The notes under the pieces are model-generated. The model saw only the letters and a list, made by a program, of their open reading frames with translations. It was not told where the DNA came from and made no database searches. Positions 1 to 10,674 of a stretch of DNA of 64,000 nt are shown piece by piece (positions within the stretch are counted from its first letter, which is position 1; each line of letters opens with the position of its first letter). The DNA comes from Cryptomeria japonica (Eukaryota > Streptophyta > Pinopsida > Cupressales > Cupressaceae). Position numbers and translations under genes: made by a program. The stretch covers positions 825,496,896-825,560,895 of the forward strand of contig NC_081414.1 in NCBI RefSeq assembly GCF_030272615.1. Direction: 5' to 3'.

Positions 1-125
1 AAATTATGTGTGTGTATTCCTCACCGCCTCATGATCAAAGGGGAACCTGTGATCAATTGTGATAGGTAAAACAAAAGTAGGATCTTCACACCTATGGGAA
101 CTCATCCTTGCAATGTATTCCTTTA
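1..125 (-). pseudogene. Distal piece of the E2 ORF, cut off by E1
   Basis: Read on the minus strand, this piece continues the frame of the E2 ORF that is broken at 6571, in a stretch rich in K, E and R that suggests a coiled coil. It stays open for about 40 codons to a stop near the window edge. No domain is recognisable. Its value is as proof of the E1 insertion point. Confidence 0.6.
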
Positions 126-130
126 GTCTA

Positions 131-178
131 TGTTGTGACCATTTCACACATCACCCCATCAAAATGGGGACCCCCCTC
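131..178 (+). other. E-family conserved 5' terminal motif
   Basis: TGTTGTGAC, then TTCACACATC, then CCCCAT-spacer-ATGGGGACCCCC. The same block occurs at 40675 (plus) and, on the minus strand, at 15837, 48353, 58907 and 59252. A diverged version (TGTTATGCCC, ending in ATGGGTCCCC) is at 60773. It holds two small dyads: TGTGA/TCACA, and CCCCAT/ATGGGG. Confidence 0.8.
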
Positions 179-610
179 TTCTTTTTTTGGCTTTGCTTTC
201 TCTTAGCTAGGTTTTTCTCTGCTTGCTAAATGTTTTGAGTGAGTTAGTGGTTGCCTGGGCTGGGTAGGTTAGGGTTTCCTTCGCAGAGCTCACCTAGGGT
301 TTCTTTCAAAGCCAAATTTGATCTACCTTGGGGAAGTCATGTGTTGTCTGTCTTGAACCTTGATGTAATCTTAGAAGGATCTTACCTTTCAGAAGATGGA
401 AATGTATAGATTGTGCAAAGAGGTTAAAAGGTTTGAGTTAGGATAGGTCAGGGTTGTTGGTTCTTGGGTCAGAGTCTTGTCTTCTGTAGAGTCGGAGTCG
501 ATTGAATGGAGCCAGTAAGCAAATATAGACCTGAATGACAAAGAGAAGATTCAAGGAGGTGAATTTAAGGCATGATGAATGGAAAAGGTAAGGAATTTGA
601 ACCTAATTAT
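179..610 (+). other. E1 region between 5' terminus and array; nothing coding seen
   Basis: This stretch resembles the first 400 bp of E3 (40730-41070) and the matching part of E4 (47815-48290), including a T-rich tract and phrases such as TAGGGTTT. I see no ORF or promoter element in it. Confidence 0.5.
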
Positions 611-3150
611 GAATTTTGCTCCTGACCCTTCCAAAGGGTCCAGAGCGAAATTCACCAGGGACCCAAGATTTCACCTAAGTCAAAGAGTGGTTGAGCGAAT
701 TGGCAAGGATATGGAAGGATATGCATCAAGGGGTGAGTCTAGGGCAAAGTCAAGGCAATTTCAAGGGAAATTATGCCTAGAATAGGAATTTCGCTCCTGA
801 CCCTTCCAAAGGGTTCAGAGCGAATTCCTTTACAAGACACTCCACCTTGACCCAAATTAGGAGCTAACCCATTCCCAGGCTTGATAGAAGGTAAAACACT
901 TGTTTGAGTGAAGAAATGTGGAAAACGAAGATAGGATTTGAGCTCAAGGAAGAATTTCGCTCCTGACCCTCCTAAAGGGTCCAGAGTGAAATTCATATAA
1001 GACCCTATTTTCTTCACAAAGTCTCCAAATGAAGGCCAAGTTGAGCTTGATCATGATGAAAGGAAGCGTAACAAAGTATGTCCAAGGCATGAGAAGGAGA
1101 AAGGAAGTGAGAAATTAGCTCAAAACTAGAATTTCGCTCCTGACCCTTCCAAAGGGTCCAAAGCGAAATCCACCTTTCCTCTATTTTGCTCTTTGATATG
1201 ACCAAATTTGTTGACTTCTAAGGTGTTTTGGGAAGGCTTTGATGCATATTTGCCTTTGAGAGGAACTTTGAGGCGATGAAATAGTGTGAAATCAACCTAG
1301 AATGAGAATTTCGCTCCTGACCCTTCCAAAGGGTCCAGAGCGAAATCCTCATTTGACCCTCGACATTGGAAAGACCTTGTTTTGAGCTAAGTGGCAAATA
1401 GACTTGATGGTGATAAGGAGAGGTGAATTTGATCAAGTTTGAAGGTGGATTGGGTGAAGGAAGTGTGAAATCAACCTAATTTGTGAATTTCGCTCCTGAC
1501 CCTTCCAAAGGGTCCAGAGCGAAATTCTTAGAAGACACCCATTTCTTCCTAGATTAGACAAAGATCTTAGTTTCTAAGGCATGTTGGGAAGGTTTTGACA
1601 TGTTCTTGCCTTAAGAAGTGATTGAAAGCATTGAAAAGTGAGGATTTTGTCCAAGATTGTGGATTTCGCTCCTGGCCCTTCCAAAGGGTCCAGAGCGAAA
1701 TTCTTCATAAACCTCATTTTCTCCCTTTTTTAGGCCAATACTTTAGCTCCTTGGGCATGTTTGGAAGTGGTTTGACATGTCTTTGCCTTTTGAAGTGATG
1801 GAATGTGAATAAGTGAAGGATTTTAGCCTAAAACATGGATTTCGCTCCTGACCCTTCCAAAGGGTCCAGAGCGAAATTCCCAAAATCTACCTTTTTCTCT
1901 CAATTTTGTGTCAAGCCAAGTATGGATCGGGGTGAATTAAGATTCAAGATGTCCTTAAACATGGCTTTGAGTTGCTTGTGATCACCAAATGTGAAGGAAT
2001 TGAGCTAAGACTAGAATTTCGCTCCTGACCCTTCCAAAGGGTCCAAAGCGAAATTCTTGAGAACACCTATTTTCCCCTTGGAGAAAGTCAAATCCGTGGT
2101 TTTTATGGCGTGGATAGGAGTGGATTGATGTGTCCTTGCCTTTTGAGGTGGACTGAAGTTGAAAAAATGAAAAAATGAGCTCAAGAACATGGATTTCGCT
2201 CTTGACCCTTCCAAAGGGTCCAGAGCGAAATTCCTAAAACCTATTCTTTCTTCCAACTTTTGTGTCAAGACAAAACTTGATCAACGTGAAATAAGTTTGG
2301 AGATACCCCTAGGCATGCCCTTGAATGGATTGTGGCCACCAAAAATGAAGATTTTGAGCTAAAACATGGATTTCGCTCCTAACCCTTCCAAAGGGTCCAG
2401 AGCGAAATCCTAAATAGGTCATGTCCCTGGCCATGGTTTTGAGCGAATTTCCCCTTTCAAGCCTTTTTGGGGGTCAAACAAGTGTTGTCTTCATGAGAGA
2501 GGGATCCAAAGGTGAAAGTCAAGGTAGAACAAAGTGAGAAGAATGGAGCTAAGTAAGAGAAAACAAGCAAAGAATGAATTTTGCTCCTAACCCTTCCAAA
2601 GGGTCCAGAGCAAAATTCCTCAAACCACCTATTTTCTCCTTGTGTGAAGCCAAAACATTGATTCCTATGGCGTGGTTGAAGATGGAGTGATGTATTTTTG
2701 CCTTGCAAGATGAATTGAAGTGAAGGAAATGAAGGATCAAGTCTAAAATTTGAATTACGCTCCTGACCCTTCCAAAGGGTCCAGAGCGAAATTCTCAAAA
2801 TATCCTTTTTCTTCCAAATTTGTGTTAAGCCAAAAGTTGATGAAGGTGAATTGGACTTAAAGATTGCCATAGGCATGTATTTGAATGGGTTATGAGTTCA
2901 AAAGGTAAGGATTTTGAGCTAAAGAATGAATTTCGATCCTGGCCCTTCCAAAGGGTCCAGAGCGAAATTCTCAGGATCACCTAATTTGCTCATGATGGAG
3001 GTTAAGGTAGGGGTTCCTAGGCCTTGGTAGAAAGAAGTCTAGTATATGCTTGCCTTGGAAAGCAATTTGAAAGAAAAAAAAATGATGCAATTTGGACCTA
3101 GTCACAAAAATTGCTCTTGACCCTTCCAAAGGGTCCAGGGCGAAGTCCTT
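611..3150 (+). repeat. 15-unit tandem array of dyad-symmetric cores (about 177-bp period)
   Basis: Cores of about 43 bp begin near 611, 786, 951, 1129, 1308, 1486, 1664, 1838, 2013, 2190, 2368, 2576, 2752, 2928 and 3108. Each has outer arms GAATTTCGCTC / GAGCGAAATTC and inner arms ACCCTT / AAGGGT, so it can form a nearly continuous stem of about 20 bp with a tiny loop. The spacers of about 135 bp are diverged but recognisably related. They carry recurrent phrases such as AGGCATG and TTGCCTT, so the unit duplicated as a whole while the core stayed under sequence constraint or was homogenised. The many short ORFs here encode only repeat translations. Confidence 0.92.
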
Positions 3151-3592
3151 TGAAATCCACATTTTTCACCTTGTTTGAAGGCAAATTGCAAGTTCATGAT
3201 GGCAAGAACATTAGAGGTTAAGGATCAAGATGGTGAAATAATGAAAAAATGGAGAAAAATGGCAAACATTAAAAAAAACTTCAATATCTTTTAGACTTGC
3301 CTAAGCCTCTTCAAGAGATTCACAAGCAAATTCACACTCAAGACACATTTTGCCTCTCCTAAATTGCTAATCAAACCTCATTTGGATAAATAATGCAAAT
3401 CCACCTTGATTAAACACTTGTCAAATGGGCTAAATTGATCTTTGAGCCTTAAGATTCAATAAATTCACTCTTTGCTGCCCAATTATATTTATTTTTTAAG
3501 CCTTATTGCTAGGTCGGCCACCTTGGAGATGAATTTTAAATTATATTTGTTTATTTAAGAGGTCGGCCTCTTAGAGAAAAGGATGAAATCGC
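3151..3592 (+). other. E1 upstream promoter region, A/T-rich
   Basis: AT-rich DNA with two GGTCGGCC boxes (around 3512 and 3570). E3 has matching GTCGGCC boxes around 42606 and 42659, at the same place relative to its TATA box. This suggests a conserved proximal promoter; there is no ORF. Confidence 0.45.
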
Positions 3593-3601
3593 CATATAAA
3601 G
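3593..3601 (+). promoter_or_regulatory. Promoter 1 TATA box of E1
   Basis: CATATAAAG lies about 525 bp upstream of the ATG at 4118, after the dyad array and the GGTCGGCC boxes. The homologous site in E3 (TCTATATATTG, 42691) is at the same distance downstream of its own boxes. Confidence 0.6.
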
Positions 3602-3876
3602 GTGAGTAAGTTTGACAAGCATTAATCATTCATTCAATATTTTCTTCCTAAGCGAATTTGAGGAGCAGAAGTGGAAGAGCAGATTGCAGCAGGTGTAGGC
3701 GAATTTTTTGATCTAGAAAGGCTGATCAAGGCCTGAATTTGCAAAAGCGAACCTGAGGTGCAGACCTGAAACTTTTGAAACCCTTTGAATATCACTTGAA
3801 AGGAAGGCGAATCCAGCAGCAATCTCCATTTTTTTTATCCATCTTTTCAGGTTGATAATTAGAAATCAAGGGCAAG

Positions 3877-4110
3877 GTATGTACAATCTGATTTTGGAAG
3901 GTATATTGAAGATCTGATTGGAATTTCTATATCAATCTTCTATAGGTTAGGTCTTCAATAATCTAGTTTGATTTGTAGGCGATGTCTAATTTGAAAATTC
4001 ATAATTTTAAGGGTTTAAATTTCATTTTCAAATTTTGATTGTTTCTTTAAGAGATCTCAAGTCACCTATCTAAGGTACTATACCTAAATCTAACTTAAGC
4101 CTTTTTGTAG
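3877..4110 (+). other. Putative 5'UTR intron of the E1 gene (234 bp)
   Basis: The donor is CAAG|GTATGT at 3877 and the acceptor is TTTTTGTAG at 4110, seven bases before the ATG. E3 has a donor AG|GTATGA at 43073 and acceptor TTTTGTGTAG at 43307, giving 235 bp. The matching length and position in two diverged copies support a real intron. Confidence 0.6.
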
Positions 4111-4117
4111 GTAGCAA

Positions 4118-6480
4118 ATGGCGGCCCCCAAGGCAAGTGGATCCGCTACCTGGCAGGCTCTCATTAAAGAAGATCAAAAGAATGACGACTTGGAGACAAG
4201 GATCGTATCCAAATGGAGCAGTATTGGAAACACCAACTTCGGAAACTTCAATGTGAAGAAGTTTCGAGAAGCACCCTACATCGGCAAGCCATCACCCATA
4301 GCCAAGAAGATAATTGAGAGTGGCATCATCAAGGCCGCAAGCTTCCCTCTCGCAGTCAGATGTCATGAGCTAATGATCGAATGTGCCAGACACTATGATT
4401 CACATTCAAGGACAATTGTAGCCAAGGATGGGACTGTCCTCACCTATCTTTCAGAAGAAGCTATAAGTGAAACTTTTCATCTTCCGGAGCCGAGAGATAT
4501 GATCTACAAGAGCTTAGAAGGAGCTAAGTCTGTCTACGAAGATGATCCTGATACCTATCTGAACTTCATCAATAAGAATTGGTTACTCAAGAGTAGGCCT
4601 CGCTTGAATAAGATACCTAATACGCCTCACAGAATTAATTTCCAAGAGGAATTCAGAGACTTGATAACCATGCTCAATCGGGTTATAGGTGCCTCTCAAG
4701 CCTTCTTTTTTGACAAGTGGATGTTCTTCTTTATTCAAGTGATCGTCCAAGGAAAAGGAATGTTCAATTGGGCCAGAATTATTAGCAACAACCTAGATGT
4801 GCAGTTGAGGAGGCTAGTCCCTACTAAGTCATTTTGCATGAGTTCATATGTTATATATTCTTTAGTTAGAAGTTTTGAGTATGCAGGGCTACCACATAGA
4901 GGAGTTGTTGGGAGAGGACCCGAAGAGATAAGAGTATGTGATTCTTATGCTCAATTGCATCATCCGCCTAAGAATTACTACAAGCTAGTCAATGACACCT
5001 TCACAATGTATATCACTAGGACATTGCAAGGAGGGATTCACCAACGACTATCTCTAGAAGCACAGGAGTTCGTGAAGAAACATGGTGCATGGTTCATTCA
5101 ATTTCCTATATTCACCTACATCAGGGTCCATGGATGTCCTTCACCTCCTTATATGTTGCCAAGGTACCCTACAGACAAAATAATATTACTTGAAGTGACT
5201 AGACAGTTGGCAGCTTGTGCTAAGGCATCAAGACATAAGCATGGGAATGGTATCCCCATACCTATTTCACTGGGAAATTCAATTGAAGTGTGTCCTAACT
5301 CTCAAGCAGCCGAAGATGCAGAAAAGGAACTATCTATGTATTCATTCACATCCTTTGGCTCGAGAGAGAATTTTGATCCTCATAGTCATATGGAAGAGAC
5401 AGTTGGGAAGTACAGACGTGTTTCAAGTAGAGGACTTCTGGATGAATGTTTAGGATGATGTGGAGGTGAAAAGAAAGATGCATTCTAGATTACCCTTGGA
5501 TCTTATCAGGAAATGTAAAGTTTATAGAGTAGCCGATCAAGCACAAGACACTGGTAGATATCTCCAATCATCCTATGAGAAGGAAGACAAAGAAGTGAAG
5601 ATAGATTGGAATGAGCAGGAAGTTGCAGACCTGAGAGCATTGATGAACCTAGTTTTGAGTTGCACTCACAAATGGGTGGACGTCCAGCATCAAAAATTGA
5701 AGGAGCAGAATATAGCCATGACATTCAGCCTAGAAGCAAGAACAGAAGAAGGAGAAGCAAGTGTGAGTGAGAATACTTCTCATTCCAAGGAGTCAAAGAG
5801 AAAGGAAGGACCTAAGAAGAGAGAACCATCCAAGAAGAAACAAAAGGTGAATCCTGATCGTCCATCGAGTACTTCTTCTAGACATGAAAAGGAGATAAGT
5901 CAAGGAGAGGATCAACGAGAGATAGTGTATGAAGTTGATGAGTCTATAGAATCCACAGTGCAAAATGATAAACAAGTCAAAGGACGAACACCTCAACACT
6001 CATCAAGTTAGTCTCTTCCTCTCCAAGTTGGTACTAATGAACAACAAGAAAAAAAGAATGATGATGAAGCAACATCTCCTTTCAGAGCTGAGGGGCCTTT
6101 GCCTGAGGAAATACAAGTAAGAGAGAGAAGATCTTCCATTCCAGATTGGCTAAAAGAAAGATTTACGAGGGTAGTTGTGGTTGAAGATGAAGAGCAAGTA
6201 TTTGATTTGGAAAGTCTTCTAGGAAATTCTCAAGAAGAGATCGAAAAGAAGAAGGTTACAAAGATGTCAAAGGTAATTAGAGATGATGCAAGATCCAGGA
6301 AGATACAGGTAGCTACACCAGCAGTGGACAAGTATGAGGATGAGATTGTGGCAGAAGAATACGATTTAGAGACATTTGATCTTGGTCCACTTACCTTCGA
6401 GCAAGCCATGGAAGAAGCAACTGATTCAGTAAGAGCAGTTAATGGTAAACTAAAGGAAGAACCTTGCGAGATCTTCAGCA
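4118..6480 (+). pseudogene. E1 large ORF: PMD-like N-terminal region plus C-terminal IPxWL segment (broken)
   Basis: The ATG at 4118 follows the putative splice acceptor. An open stretch of 446 codons matches the E2, E5, E6 and E7 ORFs. Recurrent features are a YDSHSR/YQPETR-type motif, a segment EAISETFHLP, a LNRVIG motif, a GKGMFNWARIISNN segment and a GRGPEEIRV segment. The layout recalls plant mobile-domain or plant-transposon-associated families, but that is only an impression. Near 5415 a frameshift is followed by a TAG that replaces a Gln codon found in E7. Later frames (5460-6008, 6099-6480) give a Lys/Glu/Ser-rich linker and a segment with SIPDWLKERF that is shared with E2, E5 and E6. 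The end runs straight into the element's 3' terminus, so the C-terminal coiled coil of E5 and E6 is deleted. Function unknown. Confidence 0.75.
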
Positions 6481-6565
6481 TTCGGAGAAGCTTTATTCAA
6501 GAGAGGATAAGGTACCTTTGGGTATTTTATTCTGTTTTTGGTCGTGTACAAAAGACACATCAACC
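6477..6565 (+). other. E-family conserved 3' terminal motif (E1)
   Basis: Contains AAGAGAGGATAAGGTACC, GGGTATTTTATTCTG and GTGTACAAAAGACACATCAAC. The same block ends E3 (to 44795) and, on the minus strand, E4 (38803) and E8 (63575). Read inwards from the terminus, the last part forms a GTGT/ACAC hairpin, much like the hairpin at the 5' end. Confidence 0.75.
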
Positions 6566-6570
6566 GTCTC

Positions 6571-9034
6571 CTATTCTCATCCTTATACATATTCTTCTTT
6601 TCAATTGTCCTATCTAATCGTGCCCTGATTGCTTGGACCGTATCATCTAGTTCTTGGAACTCCTGTTTCTTCGTAGTTCATCCAAGGTCAATCGTGGTGA
6701 TCTGATAATCCATGGGAGTGGCCACATCTTTGGTCACATCACCCATCGGGATAACCACTTGTGCAATTCGTACACCTGTTTCATCTCTAGCCACATTAGA
6801 GAATATCTTAACTTTCTTCTGCTCCTTCTCTATGTCCGTCCTTGCTAAGAAATCATCAATATCTTTAATGGGTTGTGTCCCTATCATCTTCTTTTTCTCC
6901 ATGGAATACAATAACCAATTAGGAATGGTGGAAATCCCCATCCCATCATCAAGGTACATCTCTCAATCAAGTCCTCTCAAAGCTAAGATGACATCATCAT
7001 CTATTTCCTTATCTTTGGTCAAATCGAACACATTGTTGCCCAAACTAACATTCAACTAGATGGTGGGAAATGTCGGTTTCTCTTCATCTTCATTCAGTGA
7101 TGCCGATTGTGCTATGGCATGTAACTCCTGATTATTCTTTGGCAAGATCTCTGTATTGGAACATTGTTAGAGCTCTTTGCTCTATTTTGGCATATTAATC
7201 TCTTTCACCGACGAGGAACTCGTGGTGGATAAAGGAGTGTTAGACTTATTCTTTTTCTTCTTCAATTGTTGACTAATAGTCTCCTTGATCCTTGCTTCGG
7301 ATTCTCCAGGCATACCTTTCCTTCTTTTGGGAGCATGACTCTCCTCATCTACATGTATCCTTACATCACTGGGTGTTCTTTCGTCATCATCGAGGGAAGA
7401 CTCCTCATGTCTCATCTTCTCATAGGTAAAGGTGATGTTCATTTCTCTTAACTTATTGGCATACTCGTCCACCCATTCCCTCGAGCAATCATTCACTTCT
7501 CTCATAAGCATATTCAAATCCACCACCTCTAGTTGTGTCCAACTAAACAATAGGATAGGTTTGTTTACTTCATTTTCATACTGTGGATGAGTGTGATCAC
7601 TATCATCACATATCTGATTTGGAATGGAGAAGAGCTCACATTTCCTCATAAAATCAACTGACATTCAGGACCACATCCTCTTCCTTACTGCGTGCTCATC
7701 CATGAGATTAGCCCAGTAATTCTCAATGTCAATCTTGGGTATAAACCTTTCTCCTTTGATCTCACAATATTTTTGAATGGATCAAAACGATCCCTTCTCT
7801 TATAAGTACCAAGGCGATAGAATTCAAGTTCTCCAATGACTGAACTAGCTACAGCTACAGTGTGGCACACCTCTAAAGTCTTCCCTAATGCAATAGGAAG
7901 AGTTATCCATGTTTTGTGCTTCTCCTTTTGGATGAAGTCAAATTCCAAAAGTTGTCTCACTACTTAAAGTATGATCATCCTGTTTGTCGGATAACTAAGA
8001 AGTTTGTAAGGTTTGGATCTAAATCCCTGAATCTATAGGTATGTGAAGGTAGGAAATTGTATGTACCACGATCCATATTTCTCAATAAGTTGTGTTGCCT
8101 CCTTGGACAACCATTTGTGGATCCCGCCTTGCAATAGCCTTGTGATATACATAGTGAAAGCATCATTCACCCTCCTATAGTCCTCACTCTTGTGCATATG
8201 AAGTTGTGGGTAGCACTCATAAACTCTATACTGTCCTGGCCCGTTCCCAACTTCACCCTTGCATATTAGTCCTTTGTATACAACAAATCTAGCAAGCAAG
8301 TATACAAGGTAGGAAGTCATGTTGAACGTCTTGGTCTTCTCCACATTTCTCAACTAGAAGTCGAGATTATCACTAATAATCTTGGCCCAATTATCCACTG
8401 TTCCGTTTGATATGTCCTGAATAAAATAGTACATCCAACCCTCAAACAAGGCTCCCTGAGGTGTTCCCATCACTCGATTGAGCAAGAATATCAGATCAAT
8501 GTATCCATCCTTGAAGTCCGTACATAGGAGCCTCTTGGGTACATTAGAATGATGACGCCAAGGCTCAATGATCAACTCTTTGTTCACAACTGTCATGCAT
8601 GCTTCTGCCCTTTTCAAAAACTTAGCATTATATTCATCTTTAGTATTCTCTCGCATGTCTACACTCCTGGGGATTCCAAACACTTCTACGATTGCATATT
8701 CAGCAAGGTATGTGAGCACAGTCCCCTTAGGTGACCTAATCATTCGGGTAATAGGATCATAGTTCCTGGCAAATTCCATAAGTTCACTGCATTGTATAGA
8801 TGCTAGGAAGCCAGCTGCTTGGTATATGCCACTCTTCATGATGTTGGCCGAGAGAGTGGAAGGAAGTTGATTCATCAATACGAACATCCTCTACCGCATC
8901 CGCTCCATGTCCAAGAATTCCGTGTTTGTGTCTATAATTTTCTTCCATCAGGATGCCAATTGAGAGTCTGGATAGAAGCCCTCTTGCACAATTCTCAATT
9001 GCTCCTTCCTCGCAGCAATCTCCGCCTTAGACAT
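6571..9034 (-). pseudogene. E2 large ORF, main part (multiply broken)
   Basis: Minus-strand ORF starting at the ATG at 9034, four bases after a splice-acceptor-like TTCATACAG. Open pieces lie at 8887-8354, 8353-8033, 7960-7685, 7664-7182 and 6959-6678. They are colinear with the E1 protein: the YDPITR motif, LAEYAIVEVFGIP, LLNRVMG, NWAKIISDN, a GNGPGQYRV segment, a Lys/Glu/Ser-rich linker and then STIPNWL. An in-frame TGA lies about 29 codons in, and a TAG lies just before the 8887 piece. E1 has inserted near 6566. E1 and E2 differ too much to be recent copies of each other. Confidence 0.75.
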
Positions 9035-10041
9035 GGTACCTGTATGAAGCTCAAAGTCAAATATCATGAAAAAAATAACTTGAATAACTTGTTTCCAGAA
9101 TTTCTTTAGTTCTGAATTTTAATGATTTTGATAAATTTAAGGACCTAAAATCAGGAATTTAACCAATTTGGAACACAAATTCTGAAAACAATATAAAATT
9201 TGATCAAATTGGGGTCTAAAACCCTCACAAAACCTCAAATTTCAAATTTGTATAAGGTCTGATCATGGAAAATTAAGTCTAAGGACAAGCAGGTATACTC
9301 AGAAAATGTTAAATATGAGATCCAAAAGTATACCACGAGTCTGAAAACACTTGGAAAATGAGGTGCATAAGTCTGATTTTCTGATTTCTAAGTCTGAGTA
9401 CACCCTTCCAAAGTCCAATAATGGCTTCCAAAAGTCTGAAGACACCCTGCAAATTATAAAAAATCAGTGACTGGAAGTGGTCACAGCCATGTCATGTATT
9501 TGCATTTGAATTGGTTTACCTCTCCAAGGTCAAAAATGGCCATGCCTGGGCACTATTATGTGGCTGGAAATAAGAAATCAGTCTGAAGACAACTCTGAAA
9601 AATGGAGTTTCAGACTATAACAGCAATGGTGTCCACACAAAATGCCCAAAAAAGGTGTCCACATGAGATCGCCCACGTGGAGAGATGACTGGAAATGAAT
9701 ATCAGATCTAGAAATGTAAAGTTCAGTCAATGACCAACAAAGGCACTTGATAATGATGTCCAAAATCTTCAAAAATAGTGCCCAGCTATGGCACCAAGCT
9801 TAACCTTGAATGCAACCGCACCCCTCACACCAGCAATGGTGCCCAAACTTAGTCTCCAAAATCGCCCAAATGTGGGGCGATCAGCCACACACCAAAATCA
9901 TGGCCCCTCCAACAATGGCGCCACCTTTGCAAATCGCCCAATGTCACATAAAATCGCTGCAACTCCCCCTTCAATGGTGGCGACAAGGTCTGATTGGGCA
10001 AAATCGCCCTCTCCAATCTGCAGCTCTCCCCCGAAAAATTG
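9035..10041 (-). other. E2 5' leader region (up to the hAT insertion)
   Basis: Non-coding E2 DNA between the ATG and the hAT element. From about 9790 to 10020 it holds repeated AAATCGCCC / GGCGATTTTG phrases, perhaps a continuation of the E2 dyad array. Nothing coding is supported, and the ORFs here overlap in many frames. Confidence 0.45.
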
Positions 10042-10055
10042 CAGTGTTCCACGGG
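10042..10055 (+). repeat. hAT left terminal inverted repeat
   Basis: CAGTGTTCCACGGG, exact inverse of 13516-13529. Confidence 0.93.
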
Positions 10056-10674
10056 CGTTGGGGATGGGGGGATGGCGGATGCGGGGACGCATTTCCGGGA
10101 CGGGGGGAGCAAGGGCCTAAGTTTGGGGACGGCGGCAAGGGGGTGGCAGGGTGGTGGTACTCATATAGTTATACATATACATATAGTACTTGAAAAACTA
10201 GTTTTGAAAAGATGTATGACAGTATAACAATATAAGAATTAGATTTCAAATGAAACTATAGGAAATACCAAGATTAGTAATTGGCTAATTGCTAAATGCT
10301 AAATAAAATTTGACAAATGAAATTGTCAAATTGGAGATTTCTATTATATCAAAAGGAAAAAGAAAATATGAATATTTGATGCCATTGCAAAGTCTATAAT
10401 AATAAAGATGATTAAATGATTCGTCATTACAATGAGTAGCCAAATACAAATACGTGTAGCAATAGCATTACAAAAGAGACTAGAGTCAAAGACAAAATGA
10501 CAAAACTCAAAATGTAGCTAATGGAGGACTCTAATCATCTGTGAACTCCTCCTCGCTAGAACTGTTGGACTCCTGAAGATCAAGGTCCCTCAAGCTCACA
10601 CCAACTAGCCCTGCATCTGAAGTGGTAGGATCATCCTCATCAATCTGTGAAGGCTCCTCTGGCTCTACATCCCA

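Larger units (their letters stand above)
131..6565 (+). mobile_element. E1: complete 6.4-kb gene-bearing TG/CA element
   Basis: Starts TGTTGTGACC at 131 and ends ATCAACC (expected CAACA, last base changed) at 6565. It is flanked by GTCTA (126-130) and GTCTC (6566-6570), a 5-bp target duplication with one mismatch. In order it contains the conserved 5' end with a CCCCAT/ATGGGG hairpin, a 15-unit dyad array (611-3150), a TATA box (3593), a 234-bp 5'UTR intron (3877-4110) and a long ORF from 4118. A short 3' terminal segment (6477-6565) is shared with E3, E4 and E8. The region between ORF and 3' end that carries the second TATA box in E3-E6 is missing here. There is no internal copy of either terminus, so this is not an ordinary two-LTR element. 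It lies inside the E2 ORF. Confidence 0.85.

Noticed and set aside
739-2876. Many short ORFs with recurring peptides such as ISLWTLWKGQERNS or FALDPLEGSGAKF
   Set aside because: They are translations of the dyad core in different frames, and the same peptides recur in E4 (44843-47790). Not genes.
611-3150. CRISPR-like look: regularly spaced palindromic repeats
   Set aside because: The spacers are about 130 bp and related to each other, the array lies in a plant retroelement context, and no cas genes exist. It is a tandem repeat with a conserved core.
9788-10227. Overlapping plus- and minus-strand ORFs of 60-130 codons
   Set aside because: They span E2 repeat DNA and the hAT left end (border at 10042), so no single gene can be real here.
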